NCBI GenBank assembly: GCA_903894295.1
Contig: CAITPI010000023.1
Location: 1 to 42,063 of the forward strand
Direction of reading: 5' to 3'
Length of the DNA stretch: 42,063 nt
From: an uncultured Acidimicrobiaceae bacterium
GTDB taxonomy: Bacteria > Actinomycetota > Acidimicrobiia > Acidimicrobiales > RAAP-2
Each line of letters opens with the position of its first letter. Positions within the stretch are counted from its first letter, which is position 1. Of the stretch, positions 24,443-32,139 are shown piece after piece. The notes below the pieces were generated by a model, which was given only the letters and a program-made list of their open reading frames with translations, was not told the origin of the DNA and ran no database searches. Position numbers and translations under genes: made by a program.

Positions 24443-25696
24443 ATGACGAGAATCGCCCTGATGCCAAGCGCCTATCCGCCCCAGTTGGGCGGGGTGGAAG
24501 AACTGACGCGCCATCTGGCTCTGGCTCTCAAATCGAGTGGTGACGAAGTCGAGATCTGGGTGCCCCATGCCGACGATGCGGCACTCGAGACCGTCGAGAT
24601 CCGGGACTCGATGGTCGTCCGGCGCTTTCCCATGCCGTTGCCGGCGACCAACTTCTCGGCTCTGCGTCGTTCGGCCACCACCGGTTCACGGACGCTGCTG
24701 TCGCTGGCGAGCTGCGTGAGCGGATTCCGGCCGGATGTGATCCATGTTCAGTGTTTCGGCCCCAACGGGGTGTACGCCACCCTGCTGTCCCGTCTGACCG
24801 GCGTGCCGCTGGTCGTGACGCTGCAGGGGGAAACGATGATGGATGACTTCGATGCCTTCACCATTTCCCAGACCCTTCAGACCTCATTGCGGGCCGCCCT
24901 CTCGAGTGCCGCCGCCGTCACGGCGTGCTCCCGTTTCACCCTGGCCGATGCCGAGGAGCGGTTTGGCCTGCCCCGCCACTGTGGACACATCATCCCGAAC
25001 GGTGTCGACCTCGCCCAGGAGTCTTCGCCGGACGCAACGGCCTGGTCGGACCGGCCCGGCAAGCCGTATCTGCTGGCGCTGGGCCGGATGGTGAAGAACA
25101 AGGGGTTTGATCTCCTGATCGAGGCCTACGGCGCCCTCGGCGAGCAACGGAAGAAGGTCGACCTCGTGCTGGGTGGGGCCGGCGCGGCCCGGGCCGACCT
25201 CGAGGCCCTAGTCACCGAACTCGGGCTGGCCGACTCGGTCCACTTTGTGGGTCGGCTTGGTCGGGAGCAGGTGGCCGAGGCCATGGCCGGGGCCGAGGCG
25301 TTGGTTATGCCGAGCCGGCTGGAACCCTTCGGCATCGTGGCCCTGGAGGGATGGCGGGCCGGAGTGCCGGTGGTCGTGACCAACCGGGGTGGCGCACCGG
25401 AGTTTGTCGATGATGGAGTCACCGGGGTGGTCGTCGATCCGTTCAATCCCATTGCCTTCGCCCGGGCCCTGTCGGATCTGGTTGATGATGCCGGACGACG
25501 AGACGAACTGGCCCGGGCCGGTCGTAAGCAGGTGGAAGCGTTCGACTGGGCGCTGGTCGCCGGGCAGTACCGGGAGATCTATGCCACGTGTCGGATGAAG
25601 GCCCGTTCCGGAGTCGACCGGCGAAAGGGTGGACCACGCCGTACCGGTCGGGGGGCTCCGGGCATTCCGACCCGGACGACGGGAGTGTCGGCATGA
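24443..25696 (+). CDS. GT4 glycosyltransferase
   Basis: A 417-residue GT-B-fold retaining glycosyltransferase. The N-terminus has the acceptor-side motif SAYPPQLGGVEELTRHLA, then DVIHVQCFGPNGVYATLL. The donor side has IIPNGVDL, LLALGRMVKNKGFDLLIEA and the EX7E motif EPFGIVALE, followed by GVPVVVTNRGGAPE. It would transfer a sugar from a nucleotide donor to the growing polysaccharide lipid carrier on the cytosolic side. GAGGAG lies six bases before the ATG. The last 30 residues are basic and disordered. Its stop overlaps the start of the holo-ACP synthase gene as ATGA, which links the two in translation. Confidence 0.9.
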   Translation: MTRIALMPSAYPPQLGGVEELTRHLALALKSSGDEVEIWVPHADDAALETVEIRDSMVVRRFPMPLPATNFSALRRSATTGSRTLLSLASCVSGFRPDVIHVQCFGPNGVYATLLSRLTGVPLVVTLQGETMMDDFDAFTISQTLQTSLRAALSSAAAVTACSRFTLADAEERFGLPRHCGHIIPNGVDLAQESSPDATAWSDRPGKPYLLALGRMVKNKGFDLLIEAYGALGEQRKKVDLVLGGAGAARADLEALVTELGLADSVHFVGRLGREQVAEAMAGAEALVMPSRLEPFGIVALEGWRAGVPVVVTNRGGAPEFVDDGVTGVVVDPFNPIAFARALSDLVDDAGRRDELARAGRKQVEAFDWALVAGQYREIYATCRMKARSGVDRRKGGPRRTGRGAPGIPTRTTGVSA

Positions 25697-26145
25697 AGAC
25701 GAACGTTCTGGTTCCCACCGACCGGCTGGAGCCAACGGTGGGCCGACGGGTTGGAGTGGACCTGGTGTCGGTCAAGGAGGTCGAAGAGTCCCTTCGTCGG
25801 TTCGGTCGGCGCTACCTGGCCCGGATCTACACCGAAACCGAGATCCGTTCGTGCCAACGGGTCCGGAAAGGGGCCGTCGGGTACGCCGTCGATTCCCTGG
25901 CCGCCCGGTTTGCCGCCAAGGAAGCGGTCGTGAAGGTACTGCGACCCGATGGTGTGCGTCCGGCCTGGCGAACCATCGAAGTGGTCCGCCACGAGGCGGG
26001 ATGGTGCACGATCCGCCTGTCCGGCCTCGCCGAGGAACTGTCCTTACGGGCGGGCATCAGGGAGCTGTCGGTGAGCCTCACCCATGATGGCGAGATGGCC
26101 GCCGCGGTGGTGGTTGCCACCGGACCGAGCGAACTGCTGACATGA
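25693..26145 (+). CDS. acpS: Holo-[acyl-carrier-protein] synthase (AcpS-type phosphopantetheinyl transferase)
   Basis: A 150-residue AcpS-type enzyme that moves 4'-phosphopantetheine from CoA to a Ser of an acyl carrier protein. The Mg-binding motifs are present: GVDLVSVKEVEESLRRFG at the N-terminal end and SLAARFAAKEAVVKVL with the conserved KEA. SLTHDGEMAAAVVV ends the fold. The start at 25693 (ATGA overlap with the glycosyltransferase) removes a spurious 35-residue extension. The nearest downstream gene is an ACP, 66 bp away, so this may be a dedicated PPTase for that carrier. It could instead be the cell's only AcpS; its location inside a polysaccharide operon makes the dedicated role worth testing. 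Confidence 0.9.
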   Translation: MKTNVLVPTDRLEPTVGRRVGVDLVSVKEVEESLRRFGRRYLARIYTETEIRSCQRVRKGAVGYAVDSLAARFAAKEAVVKVLRPDGVRPAWRTIEVVRHEAGWCTIRLSGLAEELSLRAGIRELSVSLTHDGEMAAAVVVATGPSELLT

Positions 26146-26211
26146 TGGCACCGGAGAACGTGGTGACATCGGGCGAAATGCGTGATGTCCAGGTGCTGGA
26201 CTGGAGTGCTC

Positions 26212-26472
26212 ATGGCGGTTGAAGACGACATCCGGGCCATCGTGGCGGAGTACGCCAAACTCGATGTCCCCATGGACGAGGTGACCGACACCACGGACCT
26301 CTTCGACGCCGGCATGACATCCCACTCGAGTGTGAACCTCATGCTCGCCCTTGAAGAGCGGTTCGATTTCGAGTTTCCCGACCAACTGCTGCGCCGGTCG
26401 ACGTTCGCTTCGGTGTCGGCGATCAAGACCAACATCCTCTCGGTGCTGGGCGAGGGAACCGACGGGACCTGA
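26212..26472 (+). CDS. Acyl carrier protein of the polysaccharide locus
   Basis: An 86-residue, acidic ACP-fold protein. The phosphopantetheine Ser is predicted in FDAGMTSHSSVNLML, where TSH replaces the usual DSL; the following LALEERFDFEFPDQLL is the classical helix-3 region. I recall a similar 'TSHxSVN' ACP type in other polysaccharide clusters, apart from fatty-acid AcpP. GGAG lies upstream of the ATG at 26212. It is preceded by its likely activating enzyme. It would carry an acyl or amino-acyl group on a thioester for transfer to a sugar or glycolipid. No ligase, ketosynthase or acyltransferase is seen beside it in this window. Confidence 0.88.
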   Translation: MAVEDDIRAIVAEYAKLDVPMDEVTDTTDLFDAGMTSHSSVNLMLALEERFDFEFPDQLLRRSTFASVSAIKTNILSVLGEGTDGT

Positions 26473-26541
26473 CCGGGCGATGCCACCGGCCGGGCGGCGC
26501 CAAGCTGCCGGGCGCACTGCTGCGACCAGACCCGTTGCCGG

Positions 26542-26570
26542 TTGTTGAACCGGGCAATCGTCGGTAGAAT
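26542..26570 (+). promoter_or_regulatory. Sigma-70-type promoter of the sugar transferase gene
   Basis: TTGTTG (26542-26547), a 17-bp spacer and TAGAAT (26565-26570). Transcription would start near 26577, giving a leader of about 90 nt to the ATG at 26669. The leader contains an AT-rich stretch that stands out from its surroundings. Confidence 0.6.
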
Positions 26571-26668
26571 GAGGGTGGTGGGGCATACGGCGGGAGATGC
26601 GTCGGTCGCTTCCAACTTGCAGTTTTGATACTGTAATTTCGGTTGGAGTCGGTTTAGTTGGGGCAGCC

Positions 26669-28195
26669 ATGGCAGTAGTCGAACCGGATTATGACGGTGG
26701 TACCGGCACGGGTGCGGAGACTCCCTTGTCTTCGCCCGGGTCCCGATCCGAACCGCTTGCTTCCCTGCTGCCGCCCACAGAGCGGGACCATCGGGCCGCC
26801 CGGGAAACCCAGCGACGGGGACTCGCCCAGCTGCTTCTGGCCGACCTCCTGGCTTTGGTTTCGGCGGCTTTTCTGGTCCCCGTTGTGCTCCGGTGGATCA
26901 CCGGCCGGACGCCATCGGCACACGACTACCGGGTCGGCCTCTCGTTCTCACTCGGGATGTGCCTGGTATTTCTGGCCGTCTTCGCCGCCTACGGCCTCTA
27001 CCGGGGGGTGGGGCGGCGGATCACCTACAGCGTGTTCGCCGATCTGCCGCGTCTGGGCCATGCGGTGCTGGTGGGGGGCATGCTCTATGCGGTGGCCGGC
27101 TACCTGGCCCTGAAATCGGGGCTGACCGACCAGGTCAGCGTCGGAAAGATCGCGGTCGACTGCCTGGTGATTCTCCTTCTCGTGCCACTGGCCCGTGGTG
27201 TCTCGTGGGCCCTCTATGGCCGGGCCTGGAGTGGTTCGGTGCCGATCATCGTGGTGGGGACCGGCCAACTGGCCCAGACCGTGGCGAGTCACCTTCGGGC
27301 CCACGGTAACGTCGATTTCGTCGGCTTCGTCGACGACGATCCGCTCCAGCAGGGAGCGGTGCTGGGTCAACTGAGCGAGCTGCCGGAACTGTGCCACCGC
27401 TACGACGTGGCCCGGGTCGTGGTGTGCTTCTCCCGCACCCACCCGGAACAGACCATCGAGATGCTGAAGGCATTGGCCGGCCAGGTGCCGGTGTCGATCG
27501 TTCCCCGCTACTACGAACTGGTGACCAGCCGGACCCACGTCGAGGACCTCTCCGGTCTGCCGGTGCTCGACGTGGCCCCGGCCTCGATGTCGATGGGTTC
27601 GCCGGTCGTCAAACGGGCCTTTGACCTTGTCGTCAGTGCGCTCGCCCTCGTGTTCCTCGCTCCGTTGTTCGTGGTGACGGCCATCATCATCCGGGCCACG
27701 AGTCCGGGTCCGGTCTTCTTCCGCCAGGAGCGGGCCGGGAAGGACGGGCGGGAGTTCCACCTCCTGAAGTTCCGGACCATGGTGGAAGACGCCGAGGCGC
27801 TGCGCAGCAGCCTGCAGGATTTGAACGAGGTTGACGGTCCGCTGTTCAAGGTGACCAACGATCCCCGGGTCACGGGAATCGGCCGCATCCTGCGCAAGAC
27901 CAGCCTGGACGAGCTGCCCCAGTTGGTCAACGTGTTCAAGGGTCAGATGTCCCTCGTCGGACCACGACCGTTCGTGGTCTCCGAGGCGGCCGCCATCGAG
28001 GGCTGGGCCCGCCGCCGGTTTGAAACGCGGCCGGGGATGACCGGCCTGTGGCAGGTGTCCGGGCGGAACGAACTCTCCTACCTCGAGCTGTGCCGCCTCG
28101 ACTACCAGTATGTGGCGTCGTGGTCGTTCTGGTGGGACATCCAGATCCTGTGGAAGACCCCGGCCACCATGTTCAAGGGCCGCGGCGCCTCCTAG
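26669..28195 (+). CDS. Polyprenyl-phosphate sugar-1-phosphate transferase (WbaP/WcaJ/CpsE-like)
   Basis: A 508-residue initiating enzyme that attaches the first sugar-phosphate to undecaprenyl phosphate. N-terminal helices (about residues 50-190) precede a Rossmann-like region (VPIIVVGTGQLAQTVASHL) with FVGFVDDDP. The catalytic domain starts at VVKRAFDLVVSALAL and includes SPGPVFFRQERAGKDG, LLKFRTM, SLDELPQLVNVFKGQMS, LVGPRP and ETRPGMTGLWQVSGRN. This order matches the exopolysaccharide polyprenyl glycosylphosphotransferase family. The ATG at 26669 was chosen because a longer in-frame start at 26597 has GGGAG touching the codon. It has its own promoter, about 100 bp upstream of the ATG. The sugar is likely a hexose-1-phosphate, not determinable here. 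Confidence 0.92.
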   Translation: MAVVEPDYDGGTGTGAETPLSSPGSRSEPLASLLPPTERDHRAARETQRRGLAQLLLADLLALVSAAFLVPVVLRWITGRTPSAHDYRVGLSFSLGMCLVFLAVFAAYGLYRGVGRRITYSVFADLPRLGHAVLVGGMLYAVAGYLALKSGLTDQVSVGKIAVDCLVILLLVPLARGVSWALYGRAWSGSVPIIVVGTGQLAQTVASHLRAHGNVDFVGFVDDDPLQQGAVLGQLSELPELCHRYDVARVVVCFSRTHPEQTIEMLKALAGQVPVSIVPRYYELVTSRTHVEDLSGLPVLDVAPASMSMGSPVVKRAFDLVVSALALVFLAPLFVVTAIIIRATSPGPVFFRQERAGKDGREFHLLKFRTMVEDAEALRSSLQDLNEVDGPLFKVTNDPRVTGIGRILRKTSLDELPQLVNVFKGQMSLVGPRPFVVSEAAAIEGWARRRFETRPGMTGLWQVSGRNELSYLELCRLDYQYVASWSFWWDIQILWKTPATMFKGRGAS

Positions 28196-28233
28196 GGGCG
28201 GCCGATGAGGCGAGGCTTCGCTCCGGCCTTCGG

Positions 28234-28250
28234 GGTGCGTGTTTCGCACC
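28234..28250. terminator. Hairpin between convergent genes
   Basis: GGTGCG-TGTTT-CGCACC, a perfect 6-bp stem with a 5-nt loop in the 67-bp gap between the sugar transferase and the convergent glycosyltransferase. There is no clear T-run on either side, so termination is only possible. Confidence 0.4.
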
Positions 28251-28262
28251 GGGTGTTCCGGT

Positions 28263-29363
28263 TCAGCCCAGGAGCCGGCGTTCCTCGTCGACGATGGCGC
28301 CGATCCTCTCGATGAAGCGAGGCGCCGAGTAGCGCTCGGCGTGGGCAACCAAGGTCCCGGCTGACCAGCGTTGGCTCCGAAGTTTCCGCACGCCCTCGGC
28401 GATCAGGTCCGGCGTGGGTTCGGCGAAGTAGACCCCGGTCTCCCCTTCGACGATGGTGTCGAGGAAGCCGCCCCAGTGGAGGGCCACCGTGGGCTGGCCG
28501 AAGCGGGCCGCTTCGATCGGGGTCAGGCCGAAATCCTCGTAGGAGGCGGCCAGAAGTCCACTGCAGTTCCGGTAGAGCCAGCGCAGTCGGGCATCGCTGA
28601 CCCGTCCCGTGACCGTCACGTTGGCCGGGGCCCGTTGCCGGAGCTGCTCGACCAGTGGACCGGATCCGGCAAGCACGAGTCGTTCGGCGGGCAGGCGGTT
28701 GAGTGCTTCGACGACCGCCTCGGTGTTCTTGTAGGGGAGGAGGCGGGCCACGCACAGCAGGAAGCCGGGCTCGATCGAAGGATCGGGATCCTGGGTGGCC
28801 CCGACGTCGATGTCGACCGGTGGAGGCACCACCTCGGCGTCGATTCCGTAGATGGTGGCGACCCGGTCGGCGACCACCCGCGAGTTGACCAGGTAACGGT
28901 CGGCGCTCCGGGCGGCCTGTTGGTCCCAACGTCGCAATCCGGGGGCGAGGAGCGCAAGAGCACCCGCGGTGGCCCCGGACCGCTCTTCGAGGTAGCGATC
29001 GGCCTGATAGAGCCAACGGGCCGGGGTGTGGCAGTAGACCACCTTGCGTCCGTGGGCCTGGACGCCGTGGGCCCATCCGCTCGAGGAGCAGAGGGCCACG
29101 TCGCTCTCGACGACCATCCGGGAAAAGGCCGGAGCCAGAAGGGGGAGGGCCAGGCGGTGCCGGTGGCGCAACGGACCGATCCGGTTGAGGGGCGAGGTGA
29201 CGACCGCAACGCGCGAGAACTCCGGAAATGTGCCCTCGGGGTCGTAGAGGGAGGTGTGGATCGACGCCTCGGGCCAGGCCGAGGCCAGGGTCAACACGAC
29301 GCGTTCGGCCCCGCCGGGTTGGGTGAGGTAGTCATGGACAATGGCCAGCGCAGGTGGGGTCAC
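28263..29363 (-). CDS. GT4 glycosyltransferase (mannosyltransferase-like)
   Basis: A 366-residue GT-B-fold enzyme. IVHDYLTQPGGAERVVLTLA and KVVYCHTPARWLYQ are in the acceptor domain. VVPPPVDID, LLCVARLLPYKNTEAVVEAL and the EX7E motif EDFGLTPIE followed by AARFGQPTVALHWGG are in the donor domain. The HTPxRWLYQ pattern recalls mannosyl-type transferases of polysaccharide loci. The start is uncertain: a GTG at 29363 follows a TAACCT hexamer by a short leader, while the longest in-frame GTG at 29390 lies only two bases from that hexamer and is probably untranscribed. It diverges from the tyrosine phosphatase gene. Confidence 0.87.
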   Translation of the reverse strand: MTPPALAIVHDYLTQPGGAERVVLTLASAWPEASIHTSLYDPEGTFPEFSRVAVVTSPLNRIGPLRHRHRLALPLLAPAFSRMVVESDVALCSSSGWAHGVQAHGRKVVYCHTPARWLYQADRYLEERSGATAGALALLAPGLRRWDQQAARSADRYLVNSRVVADRVATIYGIDAEVVPPPVDIDVGATQDPDPSIEPGFLLCVARLLPYKNTEAVVEALNRLPAERLVLAGSGPLVEQLRQRAPANVTVTGRVSDARLRWLYRNCSGLLAASYEDFGLTPIEAARFGQPTVALHWGGFLDTIVEGETGVYFAEPTPDLIAEGVRKLRSQRWSAGTLVAHAERYSAPRFIERIGAIVDEERRLLG

Positions 29364-29455
29364 GGAGTACTCGCTTGGTGGTTGTACCACCGAGGTTAGG
29401 GCGAAGTGCCGGAGGTGGAGAGAACCTGGATCTTCGGAGCCTGGTCCAATCTCGT

Positions 29456-29461
29456 TAGTGT
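29456..29461 (+). promoter_or_regulatory. Putative -10 element of the phosphatase promoter (leaderless)
   Basis: TAGTGT fits TANNNT and ends six bases before the GTG at 29468; no Shine-Dalgarno sequence is present. Confidence 0.5.
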
Positions 29462-29467
29462 GCTTCC

Positions 29468-30019
29468 GTGCAAACCCTCTTTGTCTGTCGGGCGAACATC
29501 TGCCGGTCGCCGACCGCGTCGATGCTCTTCGCCCGGGCCCTGGCCGCCCGGAGCCTTGACGGGGAGATGACCGTCGAATCAGCTGGCACGTCGGCTCGGG
29601 GTCAACAGGTGCCCGCCGAGCTGCTCGAGATCCTCGATGAGCGGGGTGTCGACCTCTCGTCCCACCGGGGCCGGGAGTTGGGCGCGTCCATGCTTCTCCA
29701 GGCCGATCTGGTGATCGCCCTGGACCAGAGCCAGGTGCGGGCGGTGGTCGCCCTCGACCCGCTGGTGTGGGCGAAGACGTTCCGGATCGGCGAGTTCGTG
29801 GCCCGGGGCCGGCTGACCAGCCGGCGGGAAGCCGACCAGGGCGTCCGGTCGTGGATCGACCAGGTCCACCGCGGCCGGAGCAGCACCGAACTGCAGGCGA
29901 CCACGGCCGGCGACGACATTTCCGACCCCATCGGTGGCTCCCGGGCCCGCTATGTGGCCATGGTGGACGAGGTGGCCGGCCTGGTCAACGAGATGGTGGA
30001 CCTGCTCTATCCGGCCTGA
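29468..30019 (+). CDS. Low-molecular-weight protein-tyrosine phosphatase
   Basis: A 183-residue cytosolic phosphatase. The P-loop CRANICRSPTA (CX5R-S) lies at residues 7-17, and the general acid is in DDISDPIGGS (DP motif) near residue 150. These enzymes dephosphorylate BY-kinases and sugar transferases in polysaccharide pathways, allowing polymerisation cycles. The counterpart kinase is encoded at 17566-19095. It is slightly longer than the usual 145-165 residues, with an insertion between the P-loop and the DP motif (GRLTSRREADQGVRSW). GTG is the start, with a TANNNT hexamer six bases upstream. It is at the right-hand end of the polysaccharide region. Confidence 0.92.
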   Translation: MQTLFVCRANICRSPTASMLFARALAARSLDGEMTVESAGTSARGQQVPAELLEILDERGVDLSSHRGRELGASMLLQADLVIALDQSQVRAVVALDPLVWAKTFRIGEFVARGRLTSRREADQGVRSWIDQVHRGRSSTELQATTAGDDISDPIGGSRARYVAMVDEVAGLVNEMVDLLYPA

Positions 30020-30051
30020 GGACCCGAGCTACGGGCCCGGCGGGAACCGAA

Positions 30052-31002
30052 CTAGGACGTGAGCAGTTCGGGATGGCGGGCTTCCACCATCCGCCGGAAT
30101 CCGTCCCGCCAGGGGACCGTGGTGTGTCCGATGAGCTCGTGCATCCGGGTGAGGTCGATCATCACGCTGTCGATGGTCTCGGCGGTGGGCGCCAGAACCG
30201 GGGAAAGCCCGGTGAGTTCGCCCAGATAGGCGCACCACTCCTCGACGCTGACGGCTTCGTCCCCGCCCCAGTTGACCACGGTGGCCGGCACGCCGGTGGC
30301 GGCCACCAGTTTGGGCACCATGGCGATGATGTCGTCCTCGTGGATCGGGTGGTAGACGCTCGGCGCGTCGATGTGCACCGGAATCTCGCTGCCGTTGATC
30401 ATCATTTCGAGGTGGATGGCCGGCCAGCCCCCCCGGTCGCCGTAGGGGACCGAGAGCCGGGCGATGGTGGTCGGCAGGGAGAACCGCTGGGCCGCCCAGC
30501 GGGCCGTCGCTTCGGCGGCGATCTTGGCGATGCTGTAGGTGGCGAGGAAGGGCCAGACACCGTGGTTGTCACCCAGCGGATCACCTTCGGCAAAGACGTG
30601 GTGTCCCATCGGTTTGTAGATCCCGGTCGTGGAGCAGTGCACGAACGCTTCGGCCGAGCGGTGGTGCTCCATCAGCCAGGCCAGCCCGCCGCTGTTGGCC
30701 ATGAGGTCGACGTCCCAGTTGTTGGTCTTGGTGACGGCGAAGTTGAGAACGATGTCGGCGTCTTCGGGCAGATTGGCCACATCCCCGGTGGCCAGGTCGA
30801 TCGCCACGCAGCGGACCCCGGCCGCCTCGAACCGCTCCATGGCGGCCGGGTCGCGGAAGCGGGCCGCTCCGATCACCTCGTTCTCTGCGGCCAGGGCCTT
30901 GGCCACGGGTTCCGCCACCTGGCTGGTCACGCCCACCACCGCGATCTTGCGGCCCTTCAGGGTGGGTGCGGAAGCGATGGAATCGGTCATTGGCTGGCTC
31001 AT
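30052..31002 (-). CDS. NAD-dependent epimerase/dehydratase (extended SDR)
   Basis: A 316-residue Rossmann-fold enzyme acting on a nucleotide sugar or similar carbonyl or alcohol substrate. IAVVGVTSQVAEPVAKALA is the dinucleotide-binding start, lacking the usual GxxGxxG. VHCSTTGIY carries the catalytic Ser/Thr, and TYSIAKIAAEA carries the YxxxK pair. The end PWRDGFRRMVEARHPEL is typical of the C-terminal helix. ATG 31002 (MSQPMTDS) is preferred; the longest frame starts with a GTG 16 codons earlier without a signal, and another ATG is four codons downstream. It converges on the phosphatase gene, 32 bp apart. It could supply a sugar for the polysaccharide, but gene order does not prove this. 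Confidence 0.85.
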   Translation of the reverse strand: MSQPMTDSIASAPTLKGRKIAVVGVTSQVAEPVAKALAAENEVIGAARFRDPAAMERFEAAGVRCVAIDLATGDVANLPEDADIVLNFAVTKTNNWDVDLMANSGGLAWLMEHHRSAEAFVHCSTTGIYKPMGHHVFAEGDPLGDNHGVWPFLATYSIAKIAAEATARWAAQRFSLPTTIARLSVPYGDRGGWPAIHLEMMINGSEIPVHIDAPSVYHPIHEDDIIAMVPKLVAATGVPATVVNWGGDEAVSVEEWCAYLGELTGLSPVLAPTAETIDSVMIDLTRMHELIGHTTVPWRDGFRRMVEARHPELLTS

Positions 31003-31304
31003 TTCTCGTACCGGGGTCAAAAACGGTTCCCCGGGAGCCAAAAGGGGCACATGGGGAGACTTGCCGACCGGACAACGGGCGAAACGTTAGACCAACCGGC
31101 CGCCACCGAGGTCCACGTTGGCCCTGACACCGAGAGTGAACCAATGTGGACATCTGGCGTGGTGATGGGCAATACTGGATTTGTTACCGGTTTCACGAGG
31201 TTGAATCGACGTTTGGGTCGTCACTTCCGGAGCGGTAGCGGAGCACGAGGGGCTCAATCGCAGTGCCACAGGTTAGTTATCCGCGACAAGGAAGTGAAGT
31301 TTCC
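31003..31304. other. 302-bp intergenic region between epimerase and WhiB genes
   Basis: This divergent control region holds no convincing gene. An imperfect GGTTCCC/GGGAGCC repeat lies near 31025. Reading left, a TAACGT hexamer lies about 85 bases before the epimerase ATG. I could not assign a clear promoter to whiB; its ribosome-binding site AAGGAAG is close to the ATG at 31305. Confidence 0.35.
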
Positions 31305-31535
31305 ATGAGTGCCACCTGGCGCAAGCACGCTGCCTGCCAGGGCATCGATCCAGAGGTGTTCTACCCGGTCTCCGACGAGGAAGCCGAGGCTGCGAAGGCC
31401 GTCTGCGAGCAGTGTCCGGTCATGGAATCCTGTCTGGAGCATGCGCTGGCCAACCGGGAGCGCGAAGGTATCTGGGGTGGCACGACCGAGCGTGAGCGTC
31501 GCCGTATCCACCGCCAACGACGCAAGTCGGCCTAA
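31305..31535 (+). CDS. WhiB-family iron-sulfur transcriptional regulator
   Basis: A 76-residue actinobacterial regulator binding a [4Fe-4S] cluster. All four Cys ligands are present: AACQG near the N-terminus and VCEQCPVMESC (CX2CX5C). The turn GIWGGTTERERR and the basic tail RRRIHRQRRKS form the DNA-binding end. The short length and lack of N-terminal extension fit the WhiB1/WhiB2-like size class. Such proteins respond to redox or NO and bind the primary sigma factor. The start at 31305 is supported by AAGGAAG. The downstream NUDIX gene starts 8 bp after its stop, so the two may be transcribed together. WhiB strongly supports an actinobacterial origin. Confidence 0.95.
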   Translation: MSATWRKHAACQGIDPEVFYPVSDEEAEAAKAVCEQCPVMESCLEHALANREREGIWGGTTERERRRIHRQRRKSA

Positions 31536-31542
31536 GGGTTCC

Positions 31543-32139
31543 ATGGGGCAGGGGTCACAGCGATCTGTGGCCGCCCTGGTGGAGCAGCTTCGGGCCCACC
31601 AGCCGGTGGACGAAGTCGAGGCGAGGTCACGGGACCGCATCGTTGACGAACTAAGGCGTCTGGCCGAACCGTTCAGCGAGCACGCCGACCCCACCCACGT
31701 GACCGCATCGGGTCTCATCGTCTCGTCTCGCGGGGTCGTTCTCCACCTCCACCGCAAACTCCATCGCTGGCTGCAACCCGGGGGCCACCTCGAGGCCGGC
31801 GAAACCCCCGAGACCGCCGCCTTGCGCGAGGGCATCGAAGAGACCGGCCTGCACCTGGAACATCCGCCGGATGGGCCACGACTGGTGCATGTCGACGTCC
31901 ACGAAGCCGCCCATGGACACATCCACCTTGACTTCCGCTACCTGCTGGTCTCGACCGGGGAAGATCCGTCTCCTCCGCCGGACGAGAGCCAGGACGTGGC
32001 CTGGTTCGAATGGGACGACGCCGGCCAGCGCGCCGACGCCTCCCTCGTCAGCGCCCTTGGGGTCGCCCGTAGGATGGCAACGCAGGGGCCCGACGACGCC
32101 ACCCGGCGTTCCGGTCCCGGCTCGATGAAGGAGGCCTGA
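31543..32139 (+). CDS. NUDIX hydrolase
   Basis: A 198-residue protein with a full Nudix box, GGHLEAGETPETAALREG followed by IEETGL (GX5EX7REUXEEXGU). It binds Mg and would hydrolyse a nucleoside diphosphate linked to another moiety. It has an N-terminal helical extension of about 55 residues before the Nudix fold (VAALVEQLRAHQPVDEVEAR). AAGGG lies five bases before the ATG at 31543. The stop overlaps the start of the zinc-ribbon gene as TGATG, so the two are coupled. The substrate is unknown. Confidence 0.9.
   Translation: MGQGSQRSVAALVEQLRAHQPVDEVEARSRDRIVDELRRLAEPFSEHADPTHVTASGLIVSSRGVVLHLHRKLHRWLQPGGHLEAGETPETAALREGIEETGLHLEHPPDGPRLVHVDVHEAAHGHIHLDFRYLLVSTGEDPSPPPDESQDVAWFEWDDAGQRADASLVSALGVARRMATQGPDDATRRSGPGSMKEA

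Noticed and set aside
26948..28348. 466-codon minus-strand open frame
   Set aside because: Antisense to the sugar transferase, which has complete family motifs.
29767..31308. 513-codon plus-strand open frame
   Set aside because: Overlaps the phosphatase and the epimerase genes, and has no recognisable motif.
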